Shown here piece after piece: positions 7,387-15,470 of a stretch of DNA of 46,506 bases. A program made the translations under genes and the position numbers. The notes beneath the pieces are model-generated. The model saw only the letters and a list, made by a program, of their open reading frames with translations, ran no database searches and had not been told where the DNA came from. Within the stretch, counting starts at the first letter, position 1. Each line of letters begins with the position of its first letter. Source of the DNA: Litorilinea aerophila (GTDB lineage Bacteria > Chloroflexota > Anaerolineae > Caldilineales > Caldilineaceae); NCBI RefSeq assembly GCF_006569185.2, contig NZ_VIGC02000041.1, positions 1 to 46,506 on the forward strand, in the 5' to 3' direction.

Positions 7387-8241
7387 CTAATAGGGCGGGA
7401 TCTCGCCCCCGCCGCCGGCGGCTACGGTGATGGGCACGGCAAAGCCGATGCCGATGAAGAAATTCTCGTCGGTGGGATTGGCCAGCCCGGTGACGATGCC
7501 GACGACGTGGCCTTCCCGGTTCAGGAGCGGCCCGCCGGAGTTGCCCGGGTTGACCGCCGCGTCGAACTGGATCAGCCCTTCCAGCGGTGGCCCTCCGTTG
7601 GGCGGCCGGAAGGTGCGGTCGAAGCCGGAGATGATGCCCGCGCTCATGGAGCCGTACAGCCCCAGGGGATGACCCACCACGTAGGCCTCGTCCCCCACCT
7701 GCATGGCCCGGGGATTGCCCAGGACGGCCGGCACGATCACCCCCGGCAGGCGGGCCGGGCTGAGCAGCGCAATGTCCAGCTCCGGCCGGGCCGAGACCAC
7801 CTGCGCCGGCGAGGCGGTGCCGTCGGCAAAGGTCACGGTGATGGCCAGGGAGTTGGTGACCACGTGCAGGCTGGTGAGGACGCTGGCGTTGGCATCGATG
7901 ACCACGCCGCTGCCCAGGCCCGCGCCATGTTGGGCCTCGCCCTCTGTCCCTTCGCCCGGCGTTTCCACCTGGACCAGCACCAGGGAGGGCCGAATGACCT
8001 GGTACACGTAGGAGGAATACGCCGGCATGGGCGTGGCCGATGCCATGGCCTGGACCACGGTTTCGTTGACGTCGTTGATGGAGAGGGGTTCAGGCGGCGG
8101 GAACAGGTGGTTGTAGATGCCCAGCGCGGCCAGGGTGATCAACACGCCCAGCAAGGTGGGCGCGGCACGCTGTATGAGGTTGCGAAAGCGATGGAGGCTG
8201 CGTTGCCAGGCGTAGAACCGATTGGCAGCCGATTCGTCCAT
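7387..8241 (-). CDS. Membrane-anchored trypsin-like (HtrA/S1C) serine protease without PDZ
   Basis: A protein of 284 residues. It has an N-terminal cytoplasmic stretch, one membrane helix at about 28-43, and then an extracytoplasmic chymotrypsin-fold protease. The catalytic triad is visible: His126 (SLHVV), Asp156 (ELDIALL) and Ser235 (GNSGGPLL). The chain ends shortly after the protease domain, so the PDZ domain of typical DegP/HtrA proteins is missing. The gene precedes the moxR operon on the same strand, with 153 bp between them. A short glycine-rich tail ends the protein. Substrates cannot be told from sequence. Confidence 0.87.
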   Translation of the reverse strand: MDESAANRFYAWQRSLHRFRNLIQRAAPTLLGVLITLAALGIYNHLFPPPEPLSINDVNETVVQAMASATPMPAYSSYVYQVIRPSLVLVQVETPGEGTEGEAQHGAGLGSGVVIDANASVLTSLHVVTNSLAITVTFADGTASPAQVVSARPELDIALLSPARLPGVIVPAVLGNPRAMQVGDEAYVVGHPLGLYGSMSAGIISGFDRTFRPPNGGPPLEGLIQFDAAVNPGNSGGPLLNREGHVVGIVTGLANPTDENFFIGIGFAVPITVAAGGGGEIPPY

Positions 8242-8298
8242 GTGGCCATTGGTGGAACTACGATCCGCTCCAGGTGGGGCATTGGGCCCGTATGGGGT

Positions 8299-8304
8299 AT
8301 TATA
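8299..8304 (-). promoter_or_regulatory. Extended -10 element upstream of the S1C protease gene
   Basis: On the minus strand the sequence reads TGA-TATAAT, an extended -10, 58 bp before the start codon at 8241. No good -35 hexamer is present at 16-18 bp, which is tolerated by extended -10 promoters. Confidence 0.45.
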
Positions 8305-8411
8305 TCATCGATATCGCGTGCAAAATATGAAGATTTCATGTGAATTTTTCTGTGGATGTTCCAATGACTGCAACCCGGCGTTGCCTGCCGGAATGGACGA
8401 GGAGGGCACCT

Positions 8412-8789
8412 TTGCAGCTACGTCTTCTGGCCCCAGAGTTCGCCGTCTGTCGTCTGGACCAACACGCCGCCATCCCTGGCTGGGCCACGGCCGGCCCTTT
8501 CTATGCCATCACCCGCACCGGCCGTGAACTCTCCATCGTCTGTCCGGCGGAACAGGTGCCCCAAGAGGTACACTGCCAGCGGGGATGGCGCTGCCTGGAA
8601 GTGGATGGCCCCCTGGATTTCAGCCTGATCGGCGTGCTGGCCTCCCTGACGGCGCCCCTGGCCCAGGCTGGGGTCAGTGTGTTTGCTCTCTCCACCTACG
8701 ACACCGACTACCTGATGGTTCAGATATCCAACCTCGACCGGGCCATTACGGCCCTGGCAGCCGCCGGTCACATGGTCCATCCAGAGTGA
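8412..8789 (+). CDS. ACT-domain protein
   Basis: A small cytoplasmic protein of about 125 residues with an N-terminal CASTOR-like half and a C-terminal ACT-type regulatory fold. The C-terminal part 'FSLIGVLASLTAPLAQAGVSV' continuing to 'DYLMV' is typical of ACT domains that bind amino acids. No catalytic domain is attached. The start is a choice: TTG at 8412 has AGGAGG 6 nt upstream, whereas the in-frame ATGs at 8340 and 8364 have no ribosome site. The next gene begins 30 bp downstream, so the two may be cotranscribed. The ligand is unknown. Confidence 0.75.
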   Translation: MQLRLLAPEFAVCRLDQHAAIPGWATAGPFYAITRTGRELSIVCPAEQVPQEVHCQRGWRCLEVDGPLDFSLIGVLASLTAPLAQAGVSVFALSTYDTDYLMVQISNLDRAITALAAAGHMVHPE

Positions 8790-8818
8790 TATCCAACCCC
8801 TCACCACAGGAAGGCAAC

Positions 8819-10804
8819 ATGTCGACTGAATCCACGTTCCAATCCACCGAACCCATGCCCCTGCCCCCGGACTTCAACCCGGAGACCCTCATGGTGGCCA
8901 AGACCACCGAGTATGGGCTCTTCCACGAGGTTCGCCGGGCGGCACGCCTGGCCGCAGATCTGGTGGCCCATGGTACGCCCCAGGACTGTGCCCTGGCTGC
9001 CCGCATTCTGGAGGCGGTGCTCCGCTGCCAGGAGCGGGATCCCCGGGATCCCCACCATGGCAACTTCTACTGGATGCGGGAAGACGACCATGTGGAGGAC
9101 CTGAACGCGGTGGAGTTTGTGCTGGAAGCCCTCCTCCCCATGATGATCCGTCACGAGGACCGGCTTCCTGCCGAGATTCGATCCGCTGTGCGGGAAGCCA
9201 TCCGCCTGGGGCTGGCGGAGATCCGGCGGCTGGATGTGCTGGTGGCCTACACCAACATCGCCGTGCTGGACATCTTGAACACCTGTCTGGGAGGCGAATA
9301 TTTGGGCGATGAGGCCCTGGCCCGTCGAGGCTACGAAAAGCTGGCCGCGTGGATCGCCTTTACCAACCGGTCTGGCCACCCCATGGAGTACAACAGCCCC
9401 ACCTACACCGCCGTCACCTTGCGGGCCCTCAAGCGGTTGACGGACCTGGTGCGGGATGAGGCCACCCGGCAGCGGGCCCGGGCCATGGCCGCTCGTCTGG
9501 CCCTGAGTGTGGCCCTTCACATCCACGCCGGAACGGGGCGCTGGGCTGGACCCCACGGCCGGGCCTATCAGCCGTCGGTGGTCTGCGAGACGCCGCCGGA
9601 GGTGGAGATGTTGCAGGCCTGGATCGAAGATGGCACCGTGCCCGCCTGGGTGGGCCAGCTCCTGGCCGAGCGGCCGGCCGTCTACCAGGTGACCGAGACG
9701 GCCGAGGCCAGCCGGGACCTGGCCTTGACCACCTTTCTTACCCCCGAGTTTGCCCTGGGCACAGCCAGTGCCAGCTTCCATCCCCAGGCCAATGTCTGCA
9801 TCGCCCACGTTCGACGTCCCCGCTCTGAACAGGACCCGGCCGGCTGCGGCGTCTTCTACACCCGCTATCTGTTCGATGAGAAATGGTTCGGCGACGCGTA
9901 TCACCCTACCGACCGGACCAAAACCCGCAACCTGCCGGATGAGGGGAGCTTCGTGGGCGTGCAGCGGCGCAATCAGGCCCTGTGCGTCTACGGGCTGGCG
10001 GGCCGCAGCCAGTTCCACAGCGCCAAGGCCGCACTCATCTGGACCCGGCGCGCAGCCCTGGACCAGATCTGGGTGGATGGGCAAGAAGTGTCCACACTGC
10101 CGGTGACCATCCCGGAGGGCGCGACCGTGGTGGTAGCCAGCGGCGATGCCTACGTGGCCATCCACCCCTTGAGCCGCACCGCCCTGGGCAAGGAGGCGCC
10201 GGCGCGCCTGGTGGAGCGGGATGGCGACCTGGTGCTGGAGCTGTACAACTACCGGGGGCCCGAGAAGCGCTTCTGGGAGCTCAACTGGCCGGGCGCGTTC
10301 TACAAGGGGCGCCCCATCTGTGCCTTCTACGTGGAAGTGGCTCCTCGTAGCGCGTATCCAGAAGCGGCGGACTTTGCCGCGGCCATCCATGCCGGGGAAT
10401 TCGCCGAGACGCTGGAACCCGCTTTCACCTATCCGGCCGAGGGAGAGCGCCGCTACACGGTGGCCTACCGGCGAGCAGGTCAAGAACTGGGGCTCTCAGT
10501 GGACCTGATGCAATGGCGGCTTCTGGGTCGTTGGACCGAAGCCGGGCCACTGGGTTGGCCCATGCTGGAGGGGGAATTTGTCCGGCAGGCGGCCGAGGGC
10601 ACGGTGGAAGTGGCCGGGGCACGCCTCAGCGCCGACGGTGGACCCCTCTGGCTGGTCAGTTTGCCGGAATCCCGCCGGTGGATTGGGGGCTATCTGGGCC
10701 TGGGACCCACCAGCCTGCATCTGGCCACCCCAGAGGGCGAGATCACCCGTAGCGTCGACGGCCCCGACGTTCTGGTGTGGGAAGCGGGGCATCCATCCGC
10801 GTGA
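8819..10804 (+). CDS. Unrecognised large protein, possible alpha/alpha-toroid plus beta-sandwich
   Basis: A protein of 661 residues whose exact family I do not recognise. The N-terminal ~320 residues are helix-rich, with a pattern suggesting an alpha/alpha toroid: a FYWMREDDHVEDLNAVEF segment, then NIAVLDILNTC, then MEYNSPTYTAVTL with conserved aromatics. The C-terminal half is beta-rich. This two-part plan is seen in heparinase-like polysaccharide lyases and some glycoside hydrolases, so carbohydrate breakdown is a guess. There is no signal peptide, so it would be cytoplasmic. The start ATG 8819 follows AGGAAGG. A strong hairpin closes the gene at 10832. The next gene downstream is a secreted solute-binding protein, which fits an uptake-and-breakdown pair. 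Confidence 0.55.
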   Translation: MSTESTFQSTEPMPLPPDFNPETLMVAKTTEYGLFHEVRRAARLAADLVAHGTPQDCALAARILEAVLRCQERDPRDPHHGNFYWMREDDHVEDLNAVEFVLEALLPMMIRHEDRLPAEIRSAVREAIRLGLAEIRRLDVLVAYTNIAVLDILNTCLGGEYLGDEALARRGYEKLAAWIAFTNRSGHPMEYNSPTYTAVTLRALKRLTDLVRDEATRQRARAMAARLALSVALHIHAGTGRWAGPHGRAYQPSVVCETPPEVEMLQAWIEDGTVPAWVGQLLAERPAVYQVTETAEASRDLALTTFLTPEFALGTASASFHPQANVCIAHVRRPRSEQDPAGCGVFYTRYLFDEKWFGDAYHPTDRTKTRNLPDEGSFVGVQRRNQALCVYGLAGRSQFHSAKAALIWTRRAALDQIWVDGQEVSTLPVTIPEGATVVVASGDAYVAIHPLSRTALGKEAPARLVERDGDLVLELYNYRGPEKRFWELNWPGAFYKGRPICAFYVEVAPRSAYPEAADFAAAIHAGEFAETLEPAFTYPAEGERRYTVAYRRAGQELGLSVDLMQWRLLGRWTEAGPLGWPMLEGEFVRQAAEGTVEVAGARLSADGGPLWLVSLPESRRWIGGYLGLGPTSLHLATPEGEITRSVDGPDVLVWEAGHPSA

Positions 10805-10831
10805 GATCGGCCACTAGCGGGGCTGGCATTT

Positions 10832-10877
10832 CCGGGGGTACGCCTCAGAAGGGAGAAGGAATGGGGCGTACCCCCGG
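10832..10877 (+). terminator. Rho-independent-like terminator
   Basis: A perfect 13-bp stem, CCGGGGGTACGCC (10832-10844) with 10865-10877, has a 20-nt loop and is followed closely by a short T-run (CGTTTTGG). It lies 28 bp after the stop codon at 10804. Confidence 0.7.
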
Positions 10878-10890
10878 CGTTTTGGTGGCT

Positions 10891-10920
10891 TTGATGCGAC
10901 TGGCCAACCCGTGATATACT
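10891..10920 (+). promoter_or_regulatory. Sigma-70-like promoter for the binding-protein gene
   Basis: TTGATG (10891-10896), an 18-bp spacer, then TATACT (10915-10920). Transcription would start near 10927, leaving a leader of about 300 nt before ATG 11232. The rest of the 427-bp intergenic stretch holds one small hairpin (GTCCGC 11135-11140 with GCGGAC 11146-11151) and no recognisable riboswitch. Confidence 0.6.
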
Positions 10921-11231
10921 GAGGACAGGCCGACGGCGGCAGACACCGCTCCCCGGTGCCGCTGTTGACTCCGTCCATGCCCGTTTCAGTTTCATCCAGC
11001 TACCCAACCATTTGACCCTGCCGTCTTCATTGCTCCCTGCTGTAGCCGTGCATGCCCAGGGCAGCCCCGTCCCATGGAGAGGCCACCGCAACCGTTGGAT
11101 CCCCCCTTACGCTGTCGGTTTCCGCTGCGGCGTAGTCCGCCGGGAGCGGACCTGTCGGCATTTAAGATCCGTGTGCTCCCATATCATCCACATTTCACCC
11201 ACATCCCCAATGAGAACCAAGGAGGTTTAAG

Positions 11232-13238
11232 ATGTCCCTGTCCAACAAGCGGGTAAGCAGGCGTCAGTTCCTGGTCACCTCATCGGCTGCGGTCGCCGGG
11301 CTGGCCCTGAGCGCCTGTGGTACTGCGGGCCCGGCTCCAGAGGTTGCTCCCCCTGCCGCGGAGGCGCCACCAGCCGCAGCCGCCGAACCGGCGGTCGCCG
11401 GCCAGCGTTTCAAGGAGGCGCCCATGTTGGCCGAGCTGGTCAAGGCCGGCCAACTTCCCCCCGTGGATGAACGGCTCCCCAGCCAGCCCATGGTGGTGGA
11501 GGTGGTGGATCAGATCGGCACCTACGGCGGCACCTGGCGTGGCGGCACGGCGGAGGTCAACGGCAATTTTTACATCCGCAACGGCGGCTACCAGCAGCTC
11601 CTGCGCTGGACACCCACCTGGGATGGCATTATCCCCAATCTGGCCGAGTGGGTGGAAGCCAACGACGAGGCCACCGAGTTCACCTTCAAGCTGCGGGAGG
11701 GCATCCGCTACTCGGACGGCGAGCCGCTGACCGCGGACGACATCCTCTTCTGGTACGAAGATGTCCTCATGAACAGCGAGCTCACGCCGACGGTGCCCAA
11801 GTGGCTCACCCGCGACGGCGAGCCAGTGGTGGTGGAAAAGGTCGACGATTATACGGTGGTCTTCAAGTTTGCCTCTTCCCATGGCCTTTTCCTCAAAGAA
11901 GCTACCCAGACCAACTTCGACCGGAGCTGCCACTATCCGCGGCACTATCTGGAAAAGTATCACCCCAAGTACAATCCGGATATCGAGTCTGTGCTGGAAG
12001 AAGAGGGCTATTCCAACTGGGTGGAGCTCTTCGGTACCAAGTCGGAGCCCCATTTCAACAAGGATCTGCCCGTGTTGCGCCCCTGGCTCTTCAAAAATAG
12101 CCTGGGCGAGGCCACGGCCCGGGTGGAGCTGGAACGGAACCCGTATTTCTGGAAGGTGGATGCCGAGGGCCAACAACTTCCGTACATTGACCGCTATGTG
12201 GTGGACATCGTTTCGGATGTGGAGGTGCTGGTGCTCAAGGCCCTCAACGGCGAGCTGGACTATCAGGAACGCTTCATCTCTGCGCCCAAAAACAAAGCCG
12301 TCCTCTTTGACAACATGGAACAGGGCGGCTACCACTTCTACGATCTGACGCCCACCACTGTCAACGAGATGATCATCCAGTTCAACCTGAACTGCACGGA
12401 CCCGGTCAAGCGGGAGATCTTCCGCAATAAAGACTTCCGCATCGGCCTCTCTCACGCCATCAACCGCCAGGAGATCATCGACGTGGTGCACATCGGTCAA
12501 GGCGAACCCTGGCAGGCCGCGCCCAGGCCGGAGTCCCGCTTCCACCACGAGCGGCTGGCCAAGCAGTACACCGAGTATGATGTGGACCTGGCCAACGAGT
12601 ACCTGGACAAAACCGGCTGGACCCAGCGGGATTCTGCCGGTTTCCGGATTGGTCCCGACGGCAACCGCATTTCCTTTATTATGGAGATCGACGTGGCTCG
12701 CACCACCTACGTGGACGCCCTGGAGCTGATCCGGCGACACTGGGAAGTGGTCGGCGTCGAGATGATCGTCAAGACCATGGAGCGCTCCCTCTGGGAGGAA
12801 CGCTGTCGCGGCGAGGGGCTGGACTTCCACGCCTCGGCCCATCGTTTCGGTGGCGGCAGCGGCGACGCGGTGATCCTGGATGCCCGTTACTACCTTCCCA
12901 TGAACAACAACTCCATGTATGCCAAGGCGTGGGCCTGGTGGTACAACGGGAGCAACCCGGAGCTGGCCGAGGAACCGCCCGAGGCGGTCAAGCGGGCCTA
13001 TGAGCTCTACGATGCCATCGGCCGCACCGCGGACGACCAGGAACAGTTCAACCTGATGATGCAGATCCTGGACATTGCCGCCGACGAGTTTTACTGCATT
13101 GGCACCGTGTTGGAGCCCAATGCCTTTGGCGTGGTAACCAACCGCATGCGCAACACTGCGGATGTGATCCCCAACTCCTGGATCTATCCGACGCCGGCTC
13201 CTTACAATCCGGAACAGTTCTTCGTGGTGGATGGCTAG
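11232..13238 (+). CDS. ABC-transporter solute-binding lipoprotein, family 5 (oligopeptide/oligosaccharide type)
   Basis: A protein of 668 residues that delivers a substrate to an ABC importer at the outer face of the membrane. The N-terminus has a twin-arginine motif (RRQFL, Arg10-Arg11) and a lipobox ending at Cys29 (LSAC), so it is probably Tat-exported and lipid-anchored. An Ala/Pro-rich linker follows (about 30-55). The SBP_bac_5 fold follows, with 'TFKLREGIRYSDGEPLTADDI' as its family signature near residue 150. The start is fixed by AAGGAGG at 11219-11225. No permease or ATPase gene lies on either side, so it depends on components encoded elsewhere. Large members of this family often bind oligosaccharides or peptides; I cannot tell which. 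Confidence 0.87.
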   Translation: MSLSNKRVSRRQFLVTSSAAVAGLALSACGTAGPAPEVAPPAAEAPPAAAAEPAVAGQRFKEAPMLAELVKAGQLPPVDERLPSQPMVVEVVDQIGTYGGTWRGGTAEVNGNFYIRNGGYQQLLRWTPTWDGIIPNLAEWVEANDEATEFTFKLREGIRYSDGEPLTADDILFWYEDVLMNSELTPTVPKWLTRDGEPVVVEKVDDYTVVFKFASSHGLFLKEATQTNFDRSCHYPRHYLEKYHPKYNPDIESVLEEEGYSNWVELFGTKSEPHFNKDLPVLRPWLFKNSLGEATARVELERNPYFWKVDAEGQQLPYIDRYVVDIVSDVEVLVLKALNGELDYQERFISAPKNKAVLFDNMEQGGYHFYDLTPTTVNEMIIQFNLNCTDPVKREIFRNKDFRIGLSHAINRQEIIDVVHIGQGEPWQAAPRPESRFHHERLAKQYTEYDVDLANEYLDKTGWTQRDSAGFRIGPDGNRISFIMEIDVARTTYVDALELIRRHWEVVGVEMIVKTMERSLWEERCRGEGLDFHASAHRFGGGSGDAVILDARYYLPMNNNSMYAKAWAWWYNGSNPELAEEPPEAVKRAYELYDAIGRTADDQEQFNLMMQILDIAADEFYCIGTVLEPNAFGVVTNRMRNTADVIPNSWIYPTPAPYNPEQFFVVDG

Positions 13239-13321
13239 GCTGGGAGGGGGCAGGGCTTTGCACCTGAATTGCCCGGTCAGGCCCATCGTCAACCTGGGGC
13301 AGGATTTCATCCATGGATGGT

Positions 13322-13363
13322 AAAAGGCCGTCGGGGCGGGTAACTCCACCCTGGCGGCCTTTT
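13322..13363 (+). terminator. Intrinsic terminator after the binding-protein gene
   Basis: AAAAGGCCG (13322-13330) pairs with CGGCCTTTT (13355-13363) around a 24-nt loop that can form an inner GGG/CCC helix. The A-run and T-run make it potentially bidirectional. Confidence 0.55.
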
Positions 13364-13524
13364 CGCGCCGCAACCTCTTCATGGCCAGGGGCAATTCCGT
13401 TTCTCCCTGCATTTGGACCCTGGCCTGGATTCGCCCTACAATGGCCCCTGGCCATTGCCCTCTCAGACGGGCGATGGCCCGCTTTTCGTGGAGACGGAAC
13501 TTTCGGCAACAGGATGGTCACGCC

Positions 13525-14244
13525 TTGACGAACGAAACCAATGAAACCGACATCCAGTTGATCCTGGCCTCCGCCAGCCCCAGACGCCGCCAGTTTCTGG
13601 CCGAGCTGGGGTTCCAGTTTACTGTCTTGGCGGCGGACATCGACGAGACGCCCCTGCCCGGCGAAGCGCCCGTGGAGCTGGCCCGGCGTCTGGCCGAAGC
13701 CAAGGCCCAGGCGGTGGCTCGCCAATGCCGGGAGATGGGCCGCCCCCAGCCCAACGCCGCGACCCTGGTGGTAGCCGCGGACACGGTGGTGGCCCTGGGC
13801 GATGTCCTGTTGGGGAAGCCCGAGGACGAGGCGGACGCAACCCGCATGTTGCGAACCCTGCGGGGCCGGCCCCATCAGGTCCACAGCGGAGTCAGCGTCC
13901 TGCGCCTGGACGACGGCCAGCAGCGGACCCGGGTCAACTCCACCACCGTCCACATGCGCCATTACAGCGACGCGGAGATCCGGGCCTATGTGGCCAGCGG
14001 CGATCCCCTGGACAAGGCCGGGGCCTATGCCATCCAGCACCCCACCTTTGCCCCGGCATCCCGGGTGGAGGGCTGCGTCTCTGGCGTCATCGGACTGCCC
14101 CTGGCCGACCTGGTGGCGCTGCTGGCCGACTTTGGCCTGGCCTGGCAAGGTTCATTGCCGACCCTCTGTGGCAGGCACACTTCCTTTCCCTGTTGCCAGC
14201 TGGATGGCCAGCCAGAAAGCATTGACAGGGATAGGCCCTCCTGA
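13525..14244 (+). CDS. maf: Maf family nucleotide pyrophosphatase
   Basis: A cytoplasmic enzyme of about 239 residues that hydrolyses nucleoside triphosphates to the monophosphate and pyrophosphate; bacterial Maf proteins act on dTTP/UTP or on modified nucleotides. Diagnostic motifs are SASPRR near the N-terminus, [16 protein letters not shown] in the middle and [12 protein letters not shown] later. About 30 extra C-terminal residues, Cys-containing and not typical of the family, follow the expected end. The start is uncertain: TTG 13525 gives the usual short N-terminus, and ATG 13474 would add 17 residues. The promoter of rsgA overlaps the end of this gene. Confidence 0.88.
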   Translation: MTNETNETDIQLILASASPRRRQFLAELGFQFTVLAADIDETPLPGEAPVELARRLAEAKAQAVARQCREMGRPQPNAATLVVAADTVVALGDVLLGKPEDEADATRMLRTLRGRPHQVHSGVSVLRLDDGQQRTRVNSTTVHMRHYSDAEIRAYVASGDPLDKAGAYAIQHPTFAPASRVEGCVSGVIGLPLADLVALLADFGLAWQGSLPTLCGRHTSFPCCQLDGQPESIDRDRPS

Positions 14245-14250
14245 TACACT
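14222..14250 (+). promoter_or_regulatory. Strong sigma-70-like promoter for rsgA, overlapping the end of maf
   Basis: TTGACA (14222-14227), a 17-bp spacer and TACACT (14245-14250) with an upstream TGA, as in an extended -10. The -35 box lies inside the last codons of maf. The predicted transcript begins with a 9-bp hairpin (CAGGCTGCC 14259-14267 with 14283-14291). Confidence 0.7.
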
Positions 14251-14332
14251 GCCTGTGGCAGGCTGCCCTGCAGTGGACGGACGGCAGCCTGTGGGCTGTG
14301 GAGACTGGAATCTCCCTTGGGAGGATGGTGAT

Positions 14333-15406
14333 TTGGCCAGACGGAAGTACGAGCCAACCTACGAATACGAAGAGTTCGAGGCCGAGTTTGAGTCCCTGGC
14401 GGAGGAGCCGCGGCGGGGGCGTAAGCCCAAGCCCAAGAAGGCATCCGCGAACCTGCTGCCGGGCATTGTGATTCGTGCCCGGGGCCACCACTACGACGTG
14501 CTGCTGGACGCCCCGGACGAGGCAGCCCAGAGCGGAACCCAGGATGGCAGGGCCGGCGACACAGTATTGCTCTGTGAAGTGCGGGGGCGGCTCCTGCTGG
14601 AGAAGGGGCGGGATACCCTGGTGGCCGTGGGCGACCGGGTGTGGGTGATGCCCCACGGCAAGGGCCGGGGCTGGATCGAGCGCATCGAAGAGCGCCACAG
14701 CGTCCTCAGCCGCCAACAGCCCGGCACCACGGTCCCCGCCGAGGACGTGATCCTGGCCAACCCGGATCAGGCCCTGGTGGTCTTCGCCGTGGCCCAGCCC
14801 GAGCCCCACCTGCGCATGCTGGATCGCTTCCTGGTCATCGCGGAGGCCAACGAGCTGCCCGCCATCATCTGCGCCAACAAGATCGATCTCACCGGCGAAG
14901 CGCAGGCCCGGTCCCTCTTCCAGCCCTACGAAGAGATCGGCTACCGGGTCATCTACGCCAGCGCCGTCACCCGGGCCGGCATCGACGAGCTCCGGGACCT
15001 GCTCCTGGACCGCATCACGGTGGTGACCGGTCCCAGCGGCGTGGGCAAGAGCAGCCTGCTCAACGCCATCCACCCGGACCTGAATTTGCGGACCGGCGAC
15101 CTGCGGGACTTTCTGGACAAGGGCCGCCACACCACCCGGGCCGCCCAGCTCTTTCATCTGCCCTTCGGCCGACGGACCTTTGTGGCTGATACGCCTGGCA
15201 TCCGGGAACTGGGCCTCTACGAGATCGACCCGGCCGATCTGGGTTTCTATTTTGTGGATATCAAGCCTTTCGTCAACGATTGTCGCTATCCCAACTGCAC
15301 CCACGACCACGAGCCGGGCTGTGCGGTCCGGGCCGCGGTGGAGGCGGGCAAGATTCGACGGGAGCGCTACGAGAGTTATCTGCGCCTGTTGCACGGCGAC
15401 GAATAG
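14333..15406 (+). CDS. rsgA: Ribosome small-subunit-dependent GTPase A
   Basis: A 357-residue GTPase that checks and releases factors from the maturing 30S subunit. Domain order shows the circular permutation typical of the family. An N-terminal OB fold (about 40-125) is followed by G4 NKID (182-185), then G1 GPSGVGKS (233-240), then G3 DTPG (286-289). The C-terminal zinc knuckle has Cys317, Cys322, His324 and Cys330. The acidic then basic N-terminal extension (residues 10-37, [10 protein letters not shown] then KPKPKK) is longer than usual. I chose TTG 14333 because GGGAGG lies 8 nt upstream and no ATG fits. Confidence 0.93.
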   Translation: MARRKYEPTYEYEEFEAEFESLAEEPRRGRKPKPKKASANLLPGIVIRARGHHYDVLLDAPDEAAQSGTQDGRAGDTVLLCEVRGRLLLEKGRDTLVAVGDRVWVMPHGKGRGWIERIEERHSVLSRQQPGTTVPAEDVILANPDQALVVFAVAQPEPHLRMLDRFLVIAEANELPAIICANKIDLTGEAQARSLFQPYEEIGYRVIYASAVTRAGIDELRDLLLDRITVVTGPSGVGKSSLLNAIHPDLNLRTGDLRDFLDKGRHTTRAAQLFHLPFGRRTFVADTPGIRELGLYEIDPADLGFYFVDIKPFVNDCRYPNCTHDHEPGCAVRAAVEAGKIRRERYESYLRLLHGDE

Positions 15407-15470
15407 GCGACAAATAGGCGGCCGACGTCGTCCCTACGCACCAGCATACTGTTGCCAGAAACGAACCATC

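Noticed and set aside
8801-10483. A 560-codon minus-strand frame
   Set aside because: It is antisense to the convincing gene at 8819, has low-complexity His/Gly/Gln-rich translation and no domain. It is a shadow produced by high GC.
11280-13412. A 710-codon minus-strand frame opposite the binding protein
   Set aside because: It is antisense to a gene with signal peptide, lipobox and family motifs; its translation has the Val/His/Gln-rich shadow composition.
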